A model generated the notes under the pieces. That model saw only the letters and a list, made by a program, of their open reading frames with translations, was not told the DNA's origin and did not search any database. A DNA stretch of 64,000 nucleotides from a bacterium (GTDB lineage: Bacteria; Pseudomonadota; Gammaproteobacteria; Burkholderiales; Burkholderiaceae_C), in contig JAVBXK010000018.1 of the NCBI GenBank assembly GCA_030824555.1, positions 1 to 64,000 of the forward strand, given 5' to 3'. Numbering within the stretch: position 1 is the stretch's first letter; the number at the start of each line of letters is the position of its first letter. A program made the position numbers and the translations under genes. Positions 44,764 through 53,769 of the stretch are shown piece after piece.

Positions 44764-44954
44764 TGCGGTGGCGCACACAGAAGCGATGCACCTGGTTGCA
44801 AATGCACATGGGTTGAGATGGATCAAGCGCTGGCCATACCCGTTACATGGGACCTGTTCAGCTGGCCCACCTGCGGTGTGCTGGCGCACAGACACACGTG
44901 CCTGGCATGGAAAAATGGGCAAGCACTTTTGCACTTCACTTGCGAGACGCCGCC

Positions 44955-45218
44955 ATGGCCCAACGAGTTTCAGCCGCAGCGCCCGAGCCAGCCGCGGCCC
45001 TGCCCCCTGTGGCCGCCGAGCAGCCCGAGCAGGGGTTCTTGGCCACGCACTACGGCAACCCCGAAAAAGACGAAATTTACGGCACCACGGCTAACGACTA
45101 CGAAACCGAGCCCGAGCAAATCAAAGACCAGAAGCGCTCTGCGGGCCAAGCCATCTGGTTTTTGGGCGCAGCAGTCTTGCTGATATTGCTGGCCTATGCT
45201 TGGCCGCAGCTGATGTGA
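44955..45218 (+). CDS. Small tail-anchored membrane protein, unknown
   Basis: An 87-residue protein: Ala/Pro-rich start, an acidic middle part (GNPEKDEIYGTTANDYETEP) and a single C-terminal helix (AIWFLGAAVLLILLAYAWP). The frame opens earlier; the start at ATG 44955 is the most natural. It stands alone between clpB and the histidine kinase gene on the plus strand. Function unknown. Confidence 0.55.
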   Translation: MAQRVSAAAPEPAAALPPVAAEQPEQGFLATHYGNPEKDEIYGTTANDYETEPEQIKDQKRSAGQAIWFLGAAVLLILLAYAWPQLM

Positions 45219-45362
45219 GCGCATCGGATGCCACGGCACTGAGCGCCCGCTGCCGGAACATGGGCGCGGTCACACAAGCAAGGGGCCTGGGCACTGGCAA
45301 CGAACGCACGGGTTGGCCGCTTTATGATGACCATCGCGGTCTATCCCCGGCCGTTTTCAATC

Positions 45363-48248
45363 ATGCAAACACCCCCTCACACCTTGGGCTCGCAGCGAAC
45401 CCTGTTTCGGGCCATGCTGCTTCGCGCACTGCTGGTCACTTTTCTCAGCGTGGTGGGCATTTCTTGGGTGGTACACCAAGCCATCATCGAGCCACAAGCG
45501 CGCCAGGAGCTTGACAACGCGGCCAACCTGGCCATTCAGGAGCTCAGGCTCAGGCTGGAATCGAAGCAAGACTCTGCCGTCAGCATGGCAGCGGCCTTGG
45601 CCCGAGACGACCGGGTCCGCCAGGCCTTGCTGACTGGCGACCGGGCACTCGCCGTGGCTGCCGTGCAGAACATCAGAGAAGACTACGCGCTCACCACCCC
45701 TTACCAGAGCATCAGCGCCCAGATCATTGATGCGAACCGCATCATCCGCGCCCGCTCGTGGGACCTTGATTTTTTCGGTGAAAAAGCCCCCCACCCGCTG
45801 GGCGCCGTTGTGCTGGAGAAAAACAAGGCCATGGCCCGTTTTGGCTTTGGCAACGCAGGCACCGGCATCATTGCGTTTGCACCTGTGATGACCAACCAGC
45901 AAACCATTGGACTGGTGTCCATCACACAGGGGGTGCTGTCGGTGGTGAACGACCTGCAAGCCAAAGGCATTGACTGGGTGATGGTCGTTGACGAACAAGG
46001 CCTGGCCGCTCGCAACAACAACCAATTGCCGGGTACCTATAAAAACGCGCAGGTCATTCAGCCCGGACACCTCCTCTCGCACCCCACTTGGTTCGATGCA
46101 GCGGCCGTGACGTGGACACGCGACCACTGGGGCGCGTTGCTCAATGCCCGCACACCCCTGCAAATAGAGGACCGCATTGCCGTGGTGGTACCGGTGAAAG
46201 ACGAGATGCAGGCGCTGGTGGGTCGCCACATCCTGATGATCGACTCGGCCCCGGTGGTTGCAAGCATCCAGACCACCCAACGTTACCTGCTGTGGGTGAA
46301 CCTGGGCATTGTCACGTTGCTGGTGCTGATGGCAGGTGTGCTGCTGTGGGACGTGCAGCACCGGGTGGTGCGTCCGCTGCAAGGTATGGCCACGGCCATC
46401 CGCCGAGCCATGGACATGGGGCAGTTCGAGCCCGGCACGGCCGCCCCTCGCCCTGACGAGATCGGCGAAGTGCAGCACAGCGTGAACACCCTGTTCCACC
46501 GCCTGTCGCTGGCACTGAAAGAAGCCAACCGCGCGGTCAGCCAGGTGGCCAAAGGCAAGTTCCACACCACCATGCGCGGCCAGTATGTGGGCGACCTGGC
46601 CACCCTGCAGGCTGGCATCAATGCGGCCATTCATGACTTGCAACACACCCACGACAGTCTGGTACAGGCCAACAAGGCCAAAGGCATGTTCCTGGCGAAC
46701 ATGAGCCACGAAATCCGCACACCCATGAATGCGGTCATCGGCATGGCCTACCTGACCCTGAAAACCGACCTCACCGACGAGCAGCGCGAATACGTGACCC
46801 GCATCCACACGGCAGCCAATTCGCTGCTGGGCATCATCAACGACATCCTTGATTTTTCGAAGATCGAGGCGGGCAAGTTGACACTGGAAAGCGTGCCCTT
46901 CCGGCTGGAAGACGTGGTTTCCAACGCGCTGGTCATGGTGCGCCAGGCCGCACTGGACCGCAACCTGGAACTGCTGCTGGACATGCGTTCGCGCGAATTG
47001 CTGCACAGCGGCGGTGCTTTCCTGGGTGACCCACTGCGGCTGGGGCAGGTGCTGACAAACCTGCTGTCAAACGCCGTCAAGTTCACAGAATCGGGCACAG
47101 TGCGGTTGGCGGCTGACATCACCAGCCCGCCTGGCATGGCCCCGGTGGCGCTGATGCTGACCGTGGAAGACACTGGCATCGGCATGACACCTGAGCAGAT
47201 TGACAGCCTGTTCCAGGAGTTCACCCAGGCTGACGGTTCCACCACCCGCAAGTTCGGTGGTACCGGGCTGGGCCTGACCATCACCAAACGGCTGCTGGAA
47301 CTGATGCACGGCACGGTGGCCATTGAAAGCACCCCCGGCCAAGGCACCCGTTTCACCGTCGAAGTGCCGCTGCCCCCTGCCAGCAAACTGCACTTGCCTC
47401 CTGTGACCCAACTGCCCGCGCACATCCGTGTGCTGGTGATCGACGACAACGACATGGCACGCCAGGTACTGGCCAACATGCTGAACAACCTGGGCGTTCA
47501 GGTGACATCGGTGGCCTCTGCTGCGCAGGGCCTGCAGTGGTTGCGCTCGGGTGAACGTTTTGCACACTGCTTCGTCGACTGGGTGATGCCCGACATGGAC
47601 GGCGAAGCCTTCCTGCGCGCGGTGGCCCAAGACAAGGCTGACGGTCACTTGCGGCATGCACCCAACCTCGTCGTGGTGTCAGCCCATGACACCGATGCCC
47701 TGATGCAGGTGGCCGCGCCTTTGGGCGTGACCCGTGTGCTGACCAAGCCGGTGTTGCCCGAACACTTGCGCGGCATGCTGCGCACGGCCAGCAGGGGTGC
47801 ATCGGCCCCTGCGGAGGGCACGCCCAGCGACACCGCGACTGCCGCAGGTGCCCGCCTGCGTGGCCTTCGCGTGCTGATGGCGGAAGACAACCGGGTGAAC
47901 CAGATCCTTGCGTGCAAGCTGATGGAGGCCCAAGGGGCCACCGTCGAGGTGGTGAACGACGGCCAGCAAGCCGTCAACCGGCTCCAAGCCGTGGGTGCCA
48001 GCCACTTCCACGTGGTGCTGATGGACCTGCAAATGCCAGTCATGGACGGCTACACCGCCACGCAGCGCTTGCGCGCCGACCAGCAGTTTGACGCGCTGCC
48101 CATCGTTGCGCTCACGGCTCACGCCATGGTGGAAGAAGTGGAACGGTGTGCCGCGCTGGGCATGAACGACCACGTCACCAAACCCATCAACCCTGAAAAG
48201 CTGTACGCCACGCTGGCCAAGCACCTGCCACCCAGCGCCCAAACCTGA
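45363..48248 (+). CDS. Hybrid sensor histidine kinase with two receiver domains
   Basis: A 961-residue inner-membrane kinase. Membrane segments at about residues 15-40 and 305-325 enclose a double-Cache-like periplasmic sensor. A HAMP domain follows (about 330-395). The HisKA box [14 protein letters not shown] has the phospho-acceptor His near 449; [27 protein letters not shown] and [13 protein letters not shown] are the N, G1 and G2 ATPase boxes. Two receivers follow: [14 protein letters not shown] with [10 protein letters not shown], and [11 protein letters not shown] with [13 protein letters not shown]. No HPt domain or output regulator is present, so a separate partner is required. ATG 45324 is an alternative start. 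Confidence 0.92.
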   Translation: MQTPPHTLGSQRTLFRAMLLRALLVTFLSVVGISWVVHQAIIEPQARQELDNAANLAIQELRLRLESKQDSAVSMAAALARDDRVRQALLTGDRALAVAAVQNIREDYALTTPYQSISAQIIDANRIIRARSWDLDFFGEKAPHPLGAVVLEKNKAMARFGFGNAGTGIIAFAPVMTNQQTIGLVSITQGVLSVVNDLQAKGIDWVMVVDEQGLAARNNNQLPGTYKNAQVIQPGHLLSHPTWFDAAAVTWTRDHWGALLNARTPLQIEDRIAVVVPVKDEMQALVGRHILMIDSAPVVASIQTTQRYLLWVNLGIVTLLVLMAGVLLWDVQHRVVRPLQGMATAIRRAMDMGQFEPGTAAPRPDEIGEVQHSVNTLFHRLSLALKEANRAVSQVAKGKFHTTMRGQYVGDLATLQAGINAAIHDLQHTHDSLVQANKAKGMFLANMSHEIRTPMNAVIGMAYLTLKTDLTDEQREYVTRIHTAANSLLGIINDILDFSKIEAGKLTLESVPFRLEDVVSNALVMVRQAALDRNLELLLDMRSRELLHSGGAFLGDPLRLGQVLTNLLSNAVKFTESGTVRLAADITSPPGMAPVALMLTVEDTGIGMTPEQIDSLFQEFTQADGSTTRKFGGTGLGLTITKRLLELMHGTVAIESTPGQGTRFTVEVPLPPASKLHLPPVTQLPAHIRVLVIDDNDMARQVLANMLNNLGVQVTSVASAAQGLQWLRSGERFAHCFVDWVMPDMDGEAFLRAVAQDKADGHLRHAPNLVVVSAHDTDALMQVAAPLGVTRVLTKPVLPEHLRGMLRTASRGASAPAEGTPSDTATAAGARLRGLRVLMAEDNRVNQILACKLMEAQGATVEVVNDGQQAVNRLQAVGASHFHVVLMDLQMPVMDGYTATQRLRADQQFDALPIVALTAHAMVEEVERCAALGMNDHVTKPINPEKLYATLAKHLPPSAQT

Positions 48249-48345
48249 GCCGGCAACGCGATCAGCAGGCGGGTGACACGGGCATGGGCCACTTTGCCAG
48301 CAGCCTTCACCTTGACGAGCTTTTGCGAAGAAAGCGCTCACCCTC

Positions 48346-48394
48346 AGTGGGGTGTTGCGCGCGCCATGTTCCAGATAGCGCGCAACACCCCACT
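48346..48394. repeat. Perfect 17-bp inverted repeat at the kinase / GNAT junction
   Basis: AGTGGGGTGTTGCGCGC (48346-48362) and GCGCGCAACACCCCACT (48378-48394), loop 15 nt. It sits between convergent genes and covers the stop codon of the GNAT gene. There is no T-run, so this is not a classic intrinsic terminator. Confidence 0.8.
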
Positions 48395-49247
48395 AACAGC
48401 GCCAGTAGGCGTACCGCCAGGCGGGGGTGAACCCAGCCCGTTTGTACAGCGCCAACGCACTGTCGTTGCCCGCACCCACCTGCAAAAACACGTGCTGCAC
48501 AGCTGTCGCCGGGCCCGTGCCACCGTCAGGGTCAAGTACCCAAGCCTGGCTGGTCGCCAGCCGGGCCATGGTTTGCAGCACGCGGCCTGCGTGCCCTTGC
48601 CCACGGTGGGCGGCGGCGGTGCGCATGCCGTGCACGCCCATCCAGCCATGGCCGAATGTGGCCGCGCCACAGGCCACCGTTTCGCCATCCACACGTGCGC
48701 TCACGAACAGGGTTTGTGGCGCGCGCGACAGCAGGCGCACACGGTGCGCGCCGTCCACCGGGTCCAGGCCTTCGCCCAGAAACAATGCCTGCCAGGCGGG
48801 GCTGGGTTGGGTGTCTGCGGTGACGTGCACGGGGCTGCGGTGATCGGGCACGCGCATGGCCGCAAGCACAGAAACCGGCGCGGTCATGACCCAGGTGGGC
48901 TCGGTTCGCGTGGCCCCTTGTTGAAGCACCGCAGCGTGGAGCTTGTCGGCCCCAGCGGTCTCATCAATGTCGTCAGCCACATCTGGCAGGCGGAAAACGG
49001 GGGACAGGCCATGTGCGCGGTAGCGTGCGGCAATGTGGGGCACCTGTGCGGCCAGCTGGGCCTGGCGGGTGGCATCGGTCGGGTGTGCCAAGGGCACCGC
49101 GCTGTGGGCACGGCCGACGGTACCGGCATCCATGGGTAACAGCCAGCCGGGCAGGGTTTCGACCACATCGGGGCGCACAGCCTGCAAGGTGGCGCGTTCG
49201 ATGGCCTCGACCACCTCCGAATGGGTAGAAAAAACAGTAGCTGACAT
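48393..49247 (-). CDS. GNAT family acetyltransferase
   Basis: A 284-residue protein whose C-terminal half (about 160-284) is a GNAT domain: GVHGMRTAAAHRGQGHAGRV is the acetyl-CoA-binding motif A and NDSALALYKRAGFTPAWRYA the motif B end. The N-terminal half is not assigned; it may be a degenerate second GNAT copy. Start at ATG 49247, with a GTG just before it. The first codons (MSATVFS) come from a dispersed repeat copy. The substrate is unknown. It trails the molybdopterin genes on the same strand. Confidence 0.78.
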   Translation of the reverse strand: MSATVFSTHSEVVEAIERATLQAVRPDVVETLPGWLLPMDAGTVGRAHSAVPLAHPTDATRQAQLAAQVPHIAARYRAHGLSPVFRLPDVADDIDETAGADKLHAAVLQQGATRTEPTWVMTAPVSVLAAMRVPDHRSPVHVTADTQPSPAWQALFLGEGLDPVDGAHRVRLLSRAPQTLFVSARVDGETVACGAATFGHGWMGVHGMRTAAAHRGQGHAGRVLQTMARLATSQAWVLDPDGGTGPATAVQHVFLQVGAGNDSALALYKRAGFTPAWRYAYWRC

Positions 49248-49285
49248 CACATACCCTTATTGCGGTAAATGCCATTTTTATATCA
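49228..49285 (-). repeat. Dispersed AT-rich repeat, copy 9 (GNAT start)
   Basis: Minus strand: an A-run, TGGCATTTACCGCAATAAG, then TGTCAGCTACTGTTTTTT. It includes the GNAT start codon. Confidence 0.6.
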
Positions 49286-49289
49286 AGAA

Positions 49290-49811
49290 TCAACGCAACG
49301 CCTGCAACTGGGCAGGCAAGCCCCAGCGCGCGGCGGCGGTGTCGTCGCTGACGCGGGCGTCCACCCAGCGGGCTCCGTCGAGCGTTTGTTCCTTCTTCCA
49401 GAACGGGGCGTGGCTTTTGAGGTAGTCCATCAGAAATTCGCAGGCCTGATAGCTTTGTCCACGGTGTGCCGAGGTCACGGCCACCAGCACGATCTGGTCC
49501 ATGGGTTGCAGCAGCCCCACCCGGTGGATGACGCGGGCCCCCAAGATGTTGAAGCGGCGAAACGCCTCGTCCACCATGGTTTCGATGGCGCGCTCGGTCA
49601 TGCCGGGGTAATGCTCCAGCTCCATCGACAGCACGGTGTCACCATTCAGGCTGGCATCGGGCGCGGCCTCGTGGCCGCCCACCGCATTGCGGTCACGCAC
49701 GGTGCCCACGAAGGCGCACACCGCGCCCACGCCGGGCTGCCCACCACGCAGGGCAGCCACTTCGGCTGACAGGTCAAAGTCTTGGGTCTGGATGGCAACG
49801 CGTGGGTTCAT
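49290..49811 (-). CDS. moaE: Molybdopterin synthase catalytic subunit
   Basis: MoaE forms the dithiolene of molybdopterin with thiocarboxylated MoaD. The 173-residue protein has VGAVCAFVGTVRDRN near 28, MELEHYPGMTERAI near 64, VIHRVGLLQPMDQIVLVAVT near 94 and CEFLMDYLKSHAPFWKKEQT near 124, where the last Lys residues belong to the active site. ATG 49811 is chosen; 49823 is possible. It follows moaD. Confidence 0.95.
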   Translation of the reverse strand: MNPRVAIQTQDFDLSAEVAALRGGQPGVGAVCAFVGTVRDRNAVGGHEAAPDASLNGDTVLSMELEHYPGMTERAIETMVDEAFRRFNILGARVIHRVGLLQPMDQIVLVAVTSAHRGQSYQACEFLMDYLKSHAPFWKKEQTLDGARWVDARVSDDTAAARWGLPAQLQALR

Positions 49812-49877
49812 GTGTAGGTTCATGTTCGGATGCCAGAAGGCGTTCAACCGCCAGTGAACAAGCGTGACGCGGTGCGT

Positions 49878-50129
49878 TCAACCACCGGTCACGGGTGGGA
49901 AGAAAGCCAGCTCGGCACCTTCGGCCAGCCGCGCGGTTTCGTCACACAAGGTCTGGTTGAGGGCCACGCGCACGGCTTTGCCTCGCGCCAGCGCGTCGGC
50001 GCCTGGGCCGCCACGGGCAATCAGTTCGTCACGCAGGGCACCGACTGTGGCCGCAGCGGTTTGCAGGGTTTCACTGCCCTGCCCCATGGCCTCGCGAATG
50101 GATGCGAAATATTTCAACTGGATCTGCAT
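49878..50129 (-). CDS. moaD: Molybdopterin synthase sulfur carrier subunit
   Basis: An 83-residue ubiquitin-fold protein: MQIQLKYFASIREAMGQ, then RVALNQTLCDETARLAEGAE and a C-terminal PPVTGG whose terminal Gly is thiocarboxylated and feeds MoaE. The start lies 21 bp after the moeA stop. Confidence 0.94.
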   Translation of the reverse strand: MQIQLKYFASIREAMGQGSETLQTAAATVGALRDELIARGGPGADALARGKAVRVALNQTLCDETARLAEGAELAFFPPVTGG

Positions 50130-50150
50130 ATGCGAAAAATTCTCAGCTAC

Positions 50151-51434
50151 TCAGCCCATCAGGTCGGCAAACGACAGGAAGCGCAGCACATCACCATGGG
50201 CAATGGTGGAGCCTGCCGGGATGTCGACCACGCCGTCACCCCACACAGCCGAGGTGAGCACGGCTGAACTCTGGTTGGCAAACAGGTCGAGCCCTCCCGC
50301 TGTGTTGCGGCGCACACGCAAAAACTCACGCCGCTTGTCGGCTTTGGTCACCTCGAAGTGGGCAGGCAAGGCTTGCACCGGGCAGGCCACGTCGGTCACA
50401 CCCTGCAGGCGCAGCAGGAAGGGGCGCACCAGCAGCAAAAAGGTCATGAAGCTGGACACTGGGTTGCCCGGCAAGCCGATGAAATGGGCGGCACCCGTGG
50501 CACCACCTTCAGCATGCCTCACCGTGCCATAGGCAAACGGCTTGCCAGGCTTCATGGCGATTTGCCACAGGGCCAGGCTGCCCAGTTGCTGCACAGCGGG
50601 TTTGATGTGGTCTTCTTCACCCACCGACACGCCCCCGCTGGTCAGAATCAGGTCGTGCGTTCGGGCAGCATCGGCCAGCGCGGCCAAGGTGGCGGCGCGC
50701 TGATCGGGCACGATGCCCAGGTCGGACACCTCGCAACCCAGGCGCGTGAGCAGTGCCCTCAGGAAAAAGCGGTTGGAGTTGTAAATGGCGCCGGGGGGCA
50801 TGGCCTCGGGCGGCACGGTGCCGGGCATCACCAGCTCGTCACCCGTGGAAAACAATGCCACGCGGGGGCGGCGTGCCACCGTCAGCTCGGCCAGCCCCAG
50901 GCTGGCAGCCAGACCCAGTTCGGCGGGCCCCAGCCGCTGGCCAGCGGCCAGCACCTGTGCGCCACGGGTCACGTCTTCACCGGCACGGCGAATCCAGGCC
51001 CCTGCTGGCGGTGCGGCTTTGAAGCTGGCGGTGGGCATACCGTTGGTTACCGCTTCAGCGACGGCAACGTCTTCCTGCATCACGATGGCATCGGCCCCTT
51101 CGGGCACGGGGGCACCAGTGAAGATGCGTGCCACGGTGCCCGCCTGCAGCGCAGTGCCCGCGTGGCCCGCGGCAATGCGCTGTGCCACGGGCAACGACAC
51201 CGGGGCATCGGCGCTGGCCGAGGCCAAGTCGGCCCGGCGAACGGCATAGCCGTCCATGCTGGAGTTGTCTTGCGGTGGCACGTGCAAAACCGAGGTCAGC
51301 GGTGTGGCCAGCACGCGGCCGTCGGCTTCGAAGGTGGGCACGCTTTCGGTTGGCAGCGTCGGGATGGCAGCAGCCAGCAATTGGGCCAGTGCGTCGTCGA
51401 GCACCATCAGGGGGGCGCGGGTTGGCTGACTCAT
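50151..51434 (-). CDS. moeA: Molybdopterin molybdotransferase
   Basis: MoeA inserts molybdate into adenylated molybdopterin. The 427-residue protein contains VLHVPPQDNSSMDGYAVRRA near 53, ARIFTGAPVPEGADAIVMQE near 102, LFSTGDELVMPGTVP near 195, LILTSGGVSVGEEDHIK near 265 and GLPGNPVSSFMTFLLLVRPF near 320, all family signatures. ATG 51434 overlaps the mobB stop as ATGA. Confidence 0.96.
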   Translation of the reverse strand: MSQPTRAPLMVLDDALAQLLAAAIPTLPTESVPTFEADGRVLATPLTSVLHVPPQDNSSMDGYAVRRADLASASADAPVSLPVAQRIAAGHAGTALQAGTVARIFTGAPVPEGADAIVMQEDVAVAEAVTNGMPTASFKAAPPAGAWIRRAGEDVTRGAQVLAAGQRLGPAELGLAASLGLAELTVARRPRVALFSTGDELVMPGTVPPEAMPPGAIYNSNRFFLRALLTRLGCEVSDLGIVPDQRAATLAALADAARTHDLILTSGGVSVGEEDHIKPAVQQLGSLALWQIAMKPGKPFAYGTVRHAEGGATGAAHFIGLPGNPVSSFMTFLLLVRPFLLRLQGVTDVACPVQALPAHFEVTKADKRREFLRVRRNTAGGLDLFANQSSAVLTSAVWGDGVVDIPAGSTIAHGDVLRFLSFADLMG

Positions 51435-51964
51435 GCGAAGCTGCCTGCGTCGTAGTCGAACCGGTCGCCCTGGGCCATCAGCCATTGGGCAATGTCGTTG
51501 CCGTTGCCCATGTGCATCACTGGCAGGCCAGTGGGGGCGGGCAGGTTGGTAGGTTCATCGGTGGCCACGGCAACCACGAAGGGGTCGTTCTCGTACAGCA
51601 CGGGCTTGCCGTTGTCGGCACGCCAGACTTCCAGTTTGGGCAGATTGCAGTCGCGGTAGCCTTCCACCAGCACCCAGTCAACGCCGGGGTACACCTCGGC
51701 CAGCACGGCGTGCACGGGCAGTTCAACCGACTGCTCAAACTCACGGATCAAGACCAGCCGGTGGGGGGACGCGGCCACCACTTCGAACGCACCAGCCTCG
51801 CGGTGCCGCCAGGTGTCTTTGCCGGGGTGGTCCATCTCAAAACGGTGGTGGGCGTGCTTGACCACGCTCACCCGCTGCCCCAAGGCCTTCAATGCAGGGA
51901 TGAGTTTTTCCATCAACGTGGTTTTACCCGCGTTGGAATACCCGGTGACGACGATGACTTTCAA
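51431..51964 (-). CDS. mobB: Molybdopterin-guanine dinucleotide biosynthesis GTPase MobB
   Basis: A 177-residue P-loop protein: VTGYSNAGKTTLMEKLIPAL at residues 6-25, VSVVKHAHHRFEMDHPGKDT near 33, and DWVLVEGYRDCNLPKLEVWR near 97. MobB binds GTP and assists MobA or MoeA; no mobA is in the window. A dispersed repeat lies just upstream. Confidence 0.94.
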   Translation of the reverse strand: MKVIVVTGYSNAGKTTLMEKLIPALKALGQRVSVVKHAHHRFEMDHPGKDTWRHREAGAFEVVAASPHRLVLIREFEQSVELPVHAVLAEVYPGVDWVLVEGYRDCNLPKLEVWRADNGKPVLYENDPFVVAVATDEPTNLPAPTGLPVMHMGNGNDIAQWLMAQGDRFDYDAGSFA

Positions 51965-51974
51965 GCGCTGACAA

Positions 51975-52030
51975 CCTTAAAAACAAGAGCTACAAAGCCA
52001 ATACAGTAAAGCGATAAAGGCCAAAACTTC
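51975..52030 (-). repeat. Dispersed AT-rich repeat, copy 10
   Basis: Minus strand: TTTTGGCCTTTATCGCTTTA, then TTTGTAGCTCTTG and a T-run. It is in the mobB-thrC spacer. Confidence 0.65.
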
Positions 52031-52051
52031 AATAAAATTTGACCTTTACCG

Positions 52052-52104
52052 AGTCAGAGGCTGGGCGTCTTTCGGGCACGGGCGAAAGACTCTCGCCTCT
52101 CAGG
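52052..52104 (-). repeat. Short foldback element after thrC
   Basis: Minus strand: GCCTGAGAGG at the thrC stop, GAGAGTCTTTCGCCCGTGCC, CGAAAGAC, then GCCTCTGAC. GTCTTTCG pairs with CGAAAGAC, and GAGGC with GCCTC. It shares both ends with the larger foldback after hom and looks like an internally deleted copy. Confidence 0.7.
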
Positions 52105-53527
52105 CGCACTTGGCGGTAATGAAGGCCTTCACCTGACCCGCGTCGGCAGGCATCACCACCACGCGTTTGGGCAGGTCTTCGATGCCGTTGAAGCGCGCGG
52201 GCCGCTCGGGCAACTGGCCCAGGGCCTCCTGAATGGTCTCGGCAAACTTGATGGGCAGCGCGGTTTCCAGCACCACCATGGGCAAGCCGGGTTGCAGGTG
52301 CTCGCGCGCGACCTTGACGCCGTCGGCGGTGTGGGTGTCGATGACCATGCCATGGCGCTGGAACACGTCTTTGATGGTGGCCAGCCGATCGGCATGGGTG
52401 CTCTTGCCACTGATGAAGCCGTAGCTGGCTGCCGCTTCGGCAAACAACGAATCGGCGCCGAGGTCGAAACGCCCTGCACTGGTCAGTTGCGGCCCGAACA
52501 GGTCGGCGGTGCGGGCCGCATCGCGGCCCAGCAGGTCGAACACGAAGCGCTCGAAGTTGCTGGCCTTGGAAATGTCCATGCTGGGGCTGGACGTTTCGTG
52601 GGTGTCGGCGCTGCCGCGCACGCGGTACACGCCGGTGCGGAAGAACTCGTCAAGCACGTCGTTCTCGTTGGTGGCCACCACCAGTTGTGCAATGGGCAGG
52701 CCCATCATCCGCGCCACGTGGCCGGCACACACGTTGCCGAAGTTGCCGCTGGGCACCGTGAAACTGACTTTCTGGTCATTCGACTCGGTGGCTTGGATAT
52801 AGCCCGCAAAGTAGTACACCACCTGGGCCAGCAGCCGCGCCCAGTTGATGGAGTTGACCGTGCCAATCTTGTACTGCCGCTTGAAGGCGAGGTCGTTGCT
52901 GACGGCCTTGACGATGTCCTGGCAATCGTCGAACACGCCTTCGATGGCGATGTTGAAGATGTTGTCGTCCATCAGGCTGAACATCTGCGCCTGCTGGAAC
53001 GGGCTCATGCGGCCGTGCGGGCTGGTCATGAACACGCGTACGCCCTTTTTGCCGCGCATGGCGTACTCGGCGGCGCTGCCGGTGTCGCCGCTGGTGGCAC
53101 CCAAAATGTTCAGGCTTTCGCCGCGGCGGGCCAGCTCGTACTCGAACAGGTTGCCCAGCAACTGCATGGCCATGTCTTTGAAGGCCAGCGTGGGGCCGTT
53201 GGACAGGGCCTCCAGCCACAGGCCGTCTTCGACGTGGCGCAGGGGCACGATCTCGCCGGTGCCAAACACCTCGGCGGTGTAGGTTTTGGCGCACAGGGCG
53301 CGCAGGTCGGCCGCAGGGATGTCGTCGATGTACAGCGACAGGATTTCAAACGCCAGTGCGGCATAGCCTTGGTCGTGGTAGACCTTGCGCCACGCGGTCA
53401 GCGTGGCGTCTGACACCTGGAGGTAGCTTTCTGGCAGGTACAGGCCACCGTCGGGTGCCAGACCTTCGAGCAAGATGTCGCAAAAGTGCTTGGGCGACTG
53501 GTCGCCACGGGTGGAGATGTATTTCAT
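52100..53527 (-). CDS. thrC: Threonine synthase
   Basis: ThrC converts O-phosphohomoserine to threonine with PLP. The 475-residue protein starts MKYISTRGDQSPKHFCDILL; the PLP lysine is in NGPTLAFKDMAMQLLGNLFE near residue 115, followed by LGATSGDTGSAAEYAMRGK and FTVPSGNFGNVCAGHVARMM. This is the long, fungal/proteobacterial type. ATG 53527 is the start; the frame upstream crosses the foldback region. It is downstream of hom on the same strand. Confidence 0.96.
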   Translation of the reverse strand: MKYISTRGDQSPKHFCDILLEGLAPDGGLYLPESYLQVSDATLTAWRKVYHDQGYAALAFEILSLYIDDIPAADLRALCAKTYTAEVFGTGEIVPLRHVEDGLWLEALSNGPTLAFKDMAMQLLGNLFEYELARRGESLNILGATSGDTGSAAEYAMRGKKGVRVFMTSPHGRMSPFQQAQMFSLMDDNIFNIAIEGVFDDCQDIVKAVSNDLAFKRQYKIGTVNSINWARLLAQVVYYFAGYIQATESNDQKVSFTVPSGNFGNVCAGHVARMMGLPIAQLVVATNENDVLDEFFRTGVYRVRGSADTHETSSPSMDISKASNFERFVFDLLGRDAARTADLFGPQLTSAGRFDLGADSLFAEAAASYGFISGKSTHADRLATIKDVFQRHGMVIDTHTADGVKVAREHLQPGLPMVVLETALPIKFAETIQEALGQLPERPARFNGIEDLPKRVVVMPADAGQVKAFITAKCA

Positions 53528-53599
53528 GGTCCGTGTCCTGCTGTGTTCGGGCAATGAGGCGTTGCACCGTTTCAAAGATGGGCTGCGCAAACGCTCAGC

Positions 53600-53769
53600 T
53601 TCTCAGAGGCTGAGAGTATTTCGGGCGTGCCCGAGCAACGCACCAAAACGCGCCCGATCAAGGCGCAAAGCACAGCAATAGCTCGGGCTATTGCGCGCAT
53701 TTGCAACGCCGAACGGGTGCATTTTGGGGTGGTGAGCGGGCATGGGCGAAAGACTCTCAACCTCTCAGG
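53600..53769 (-). repeat. Long foldback (MITE-like) element between hom and thrC
   Basis: About 170 bp form one long imperfect hairpin. Outer arms: TCTCAGAGGCTGAGAGTATT on the left against the reverse complement of GACTCTCAACCTCTCAGG on the right; next, CACCAAAA with TTTTGGGGTG, GCGCCCG with CGGGTGC, GGCG with CGCC, and at the tip GCAATAGC, TCGG, GCTATTGC. The hom stop codon is in the right end. It has no ORF. In the transcript it would fold between two operon genes. Confidence 0.8.

Noticed and set aside
45357-47006. A long open frame (549 codons) antisense to the histidine kinase
   Set aside because: High GC keeps the antisense frame free of stops; the product is His/Gln/Val-rich, has no family motifs, and the plus-strand kinase explains the sequence.
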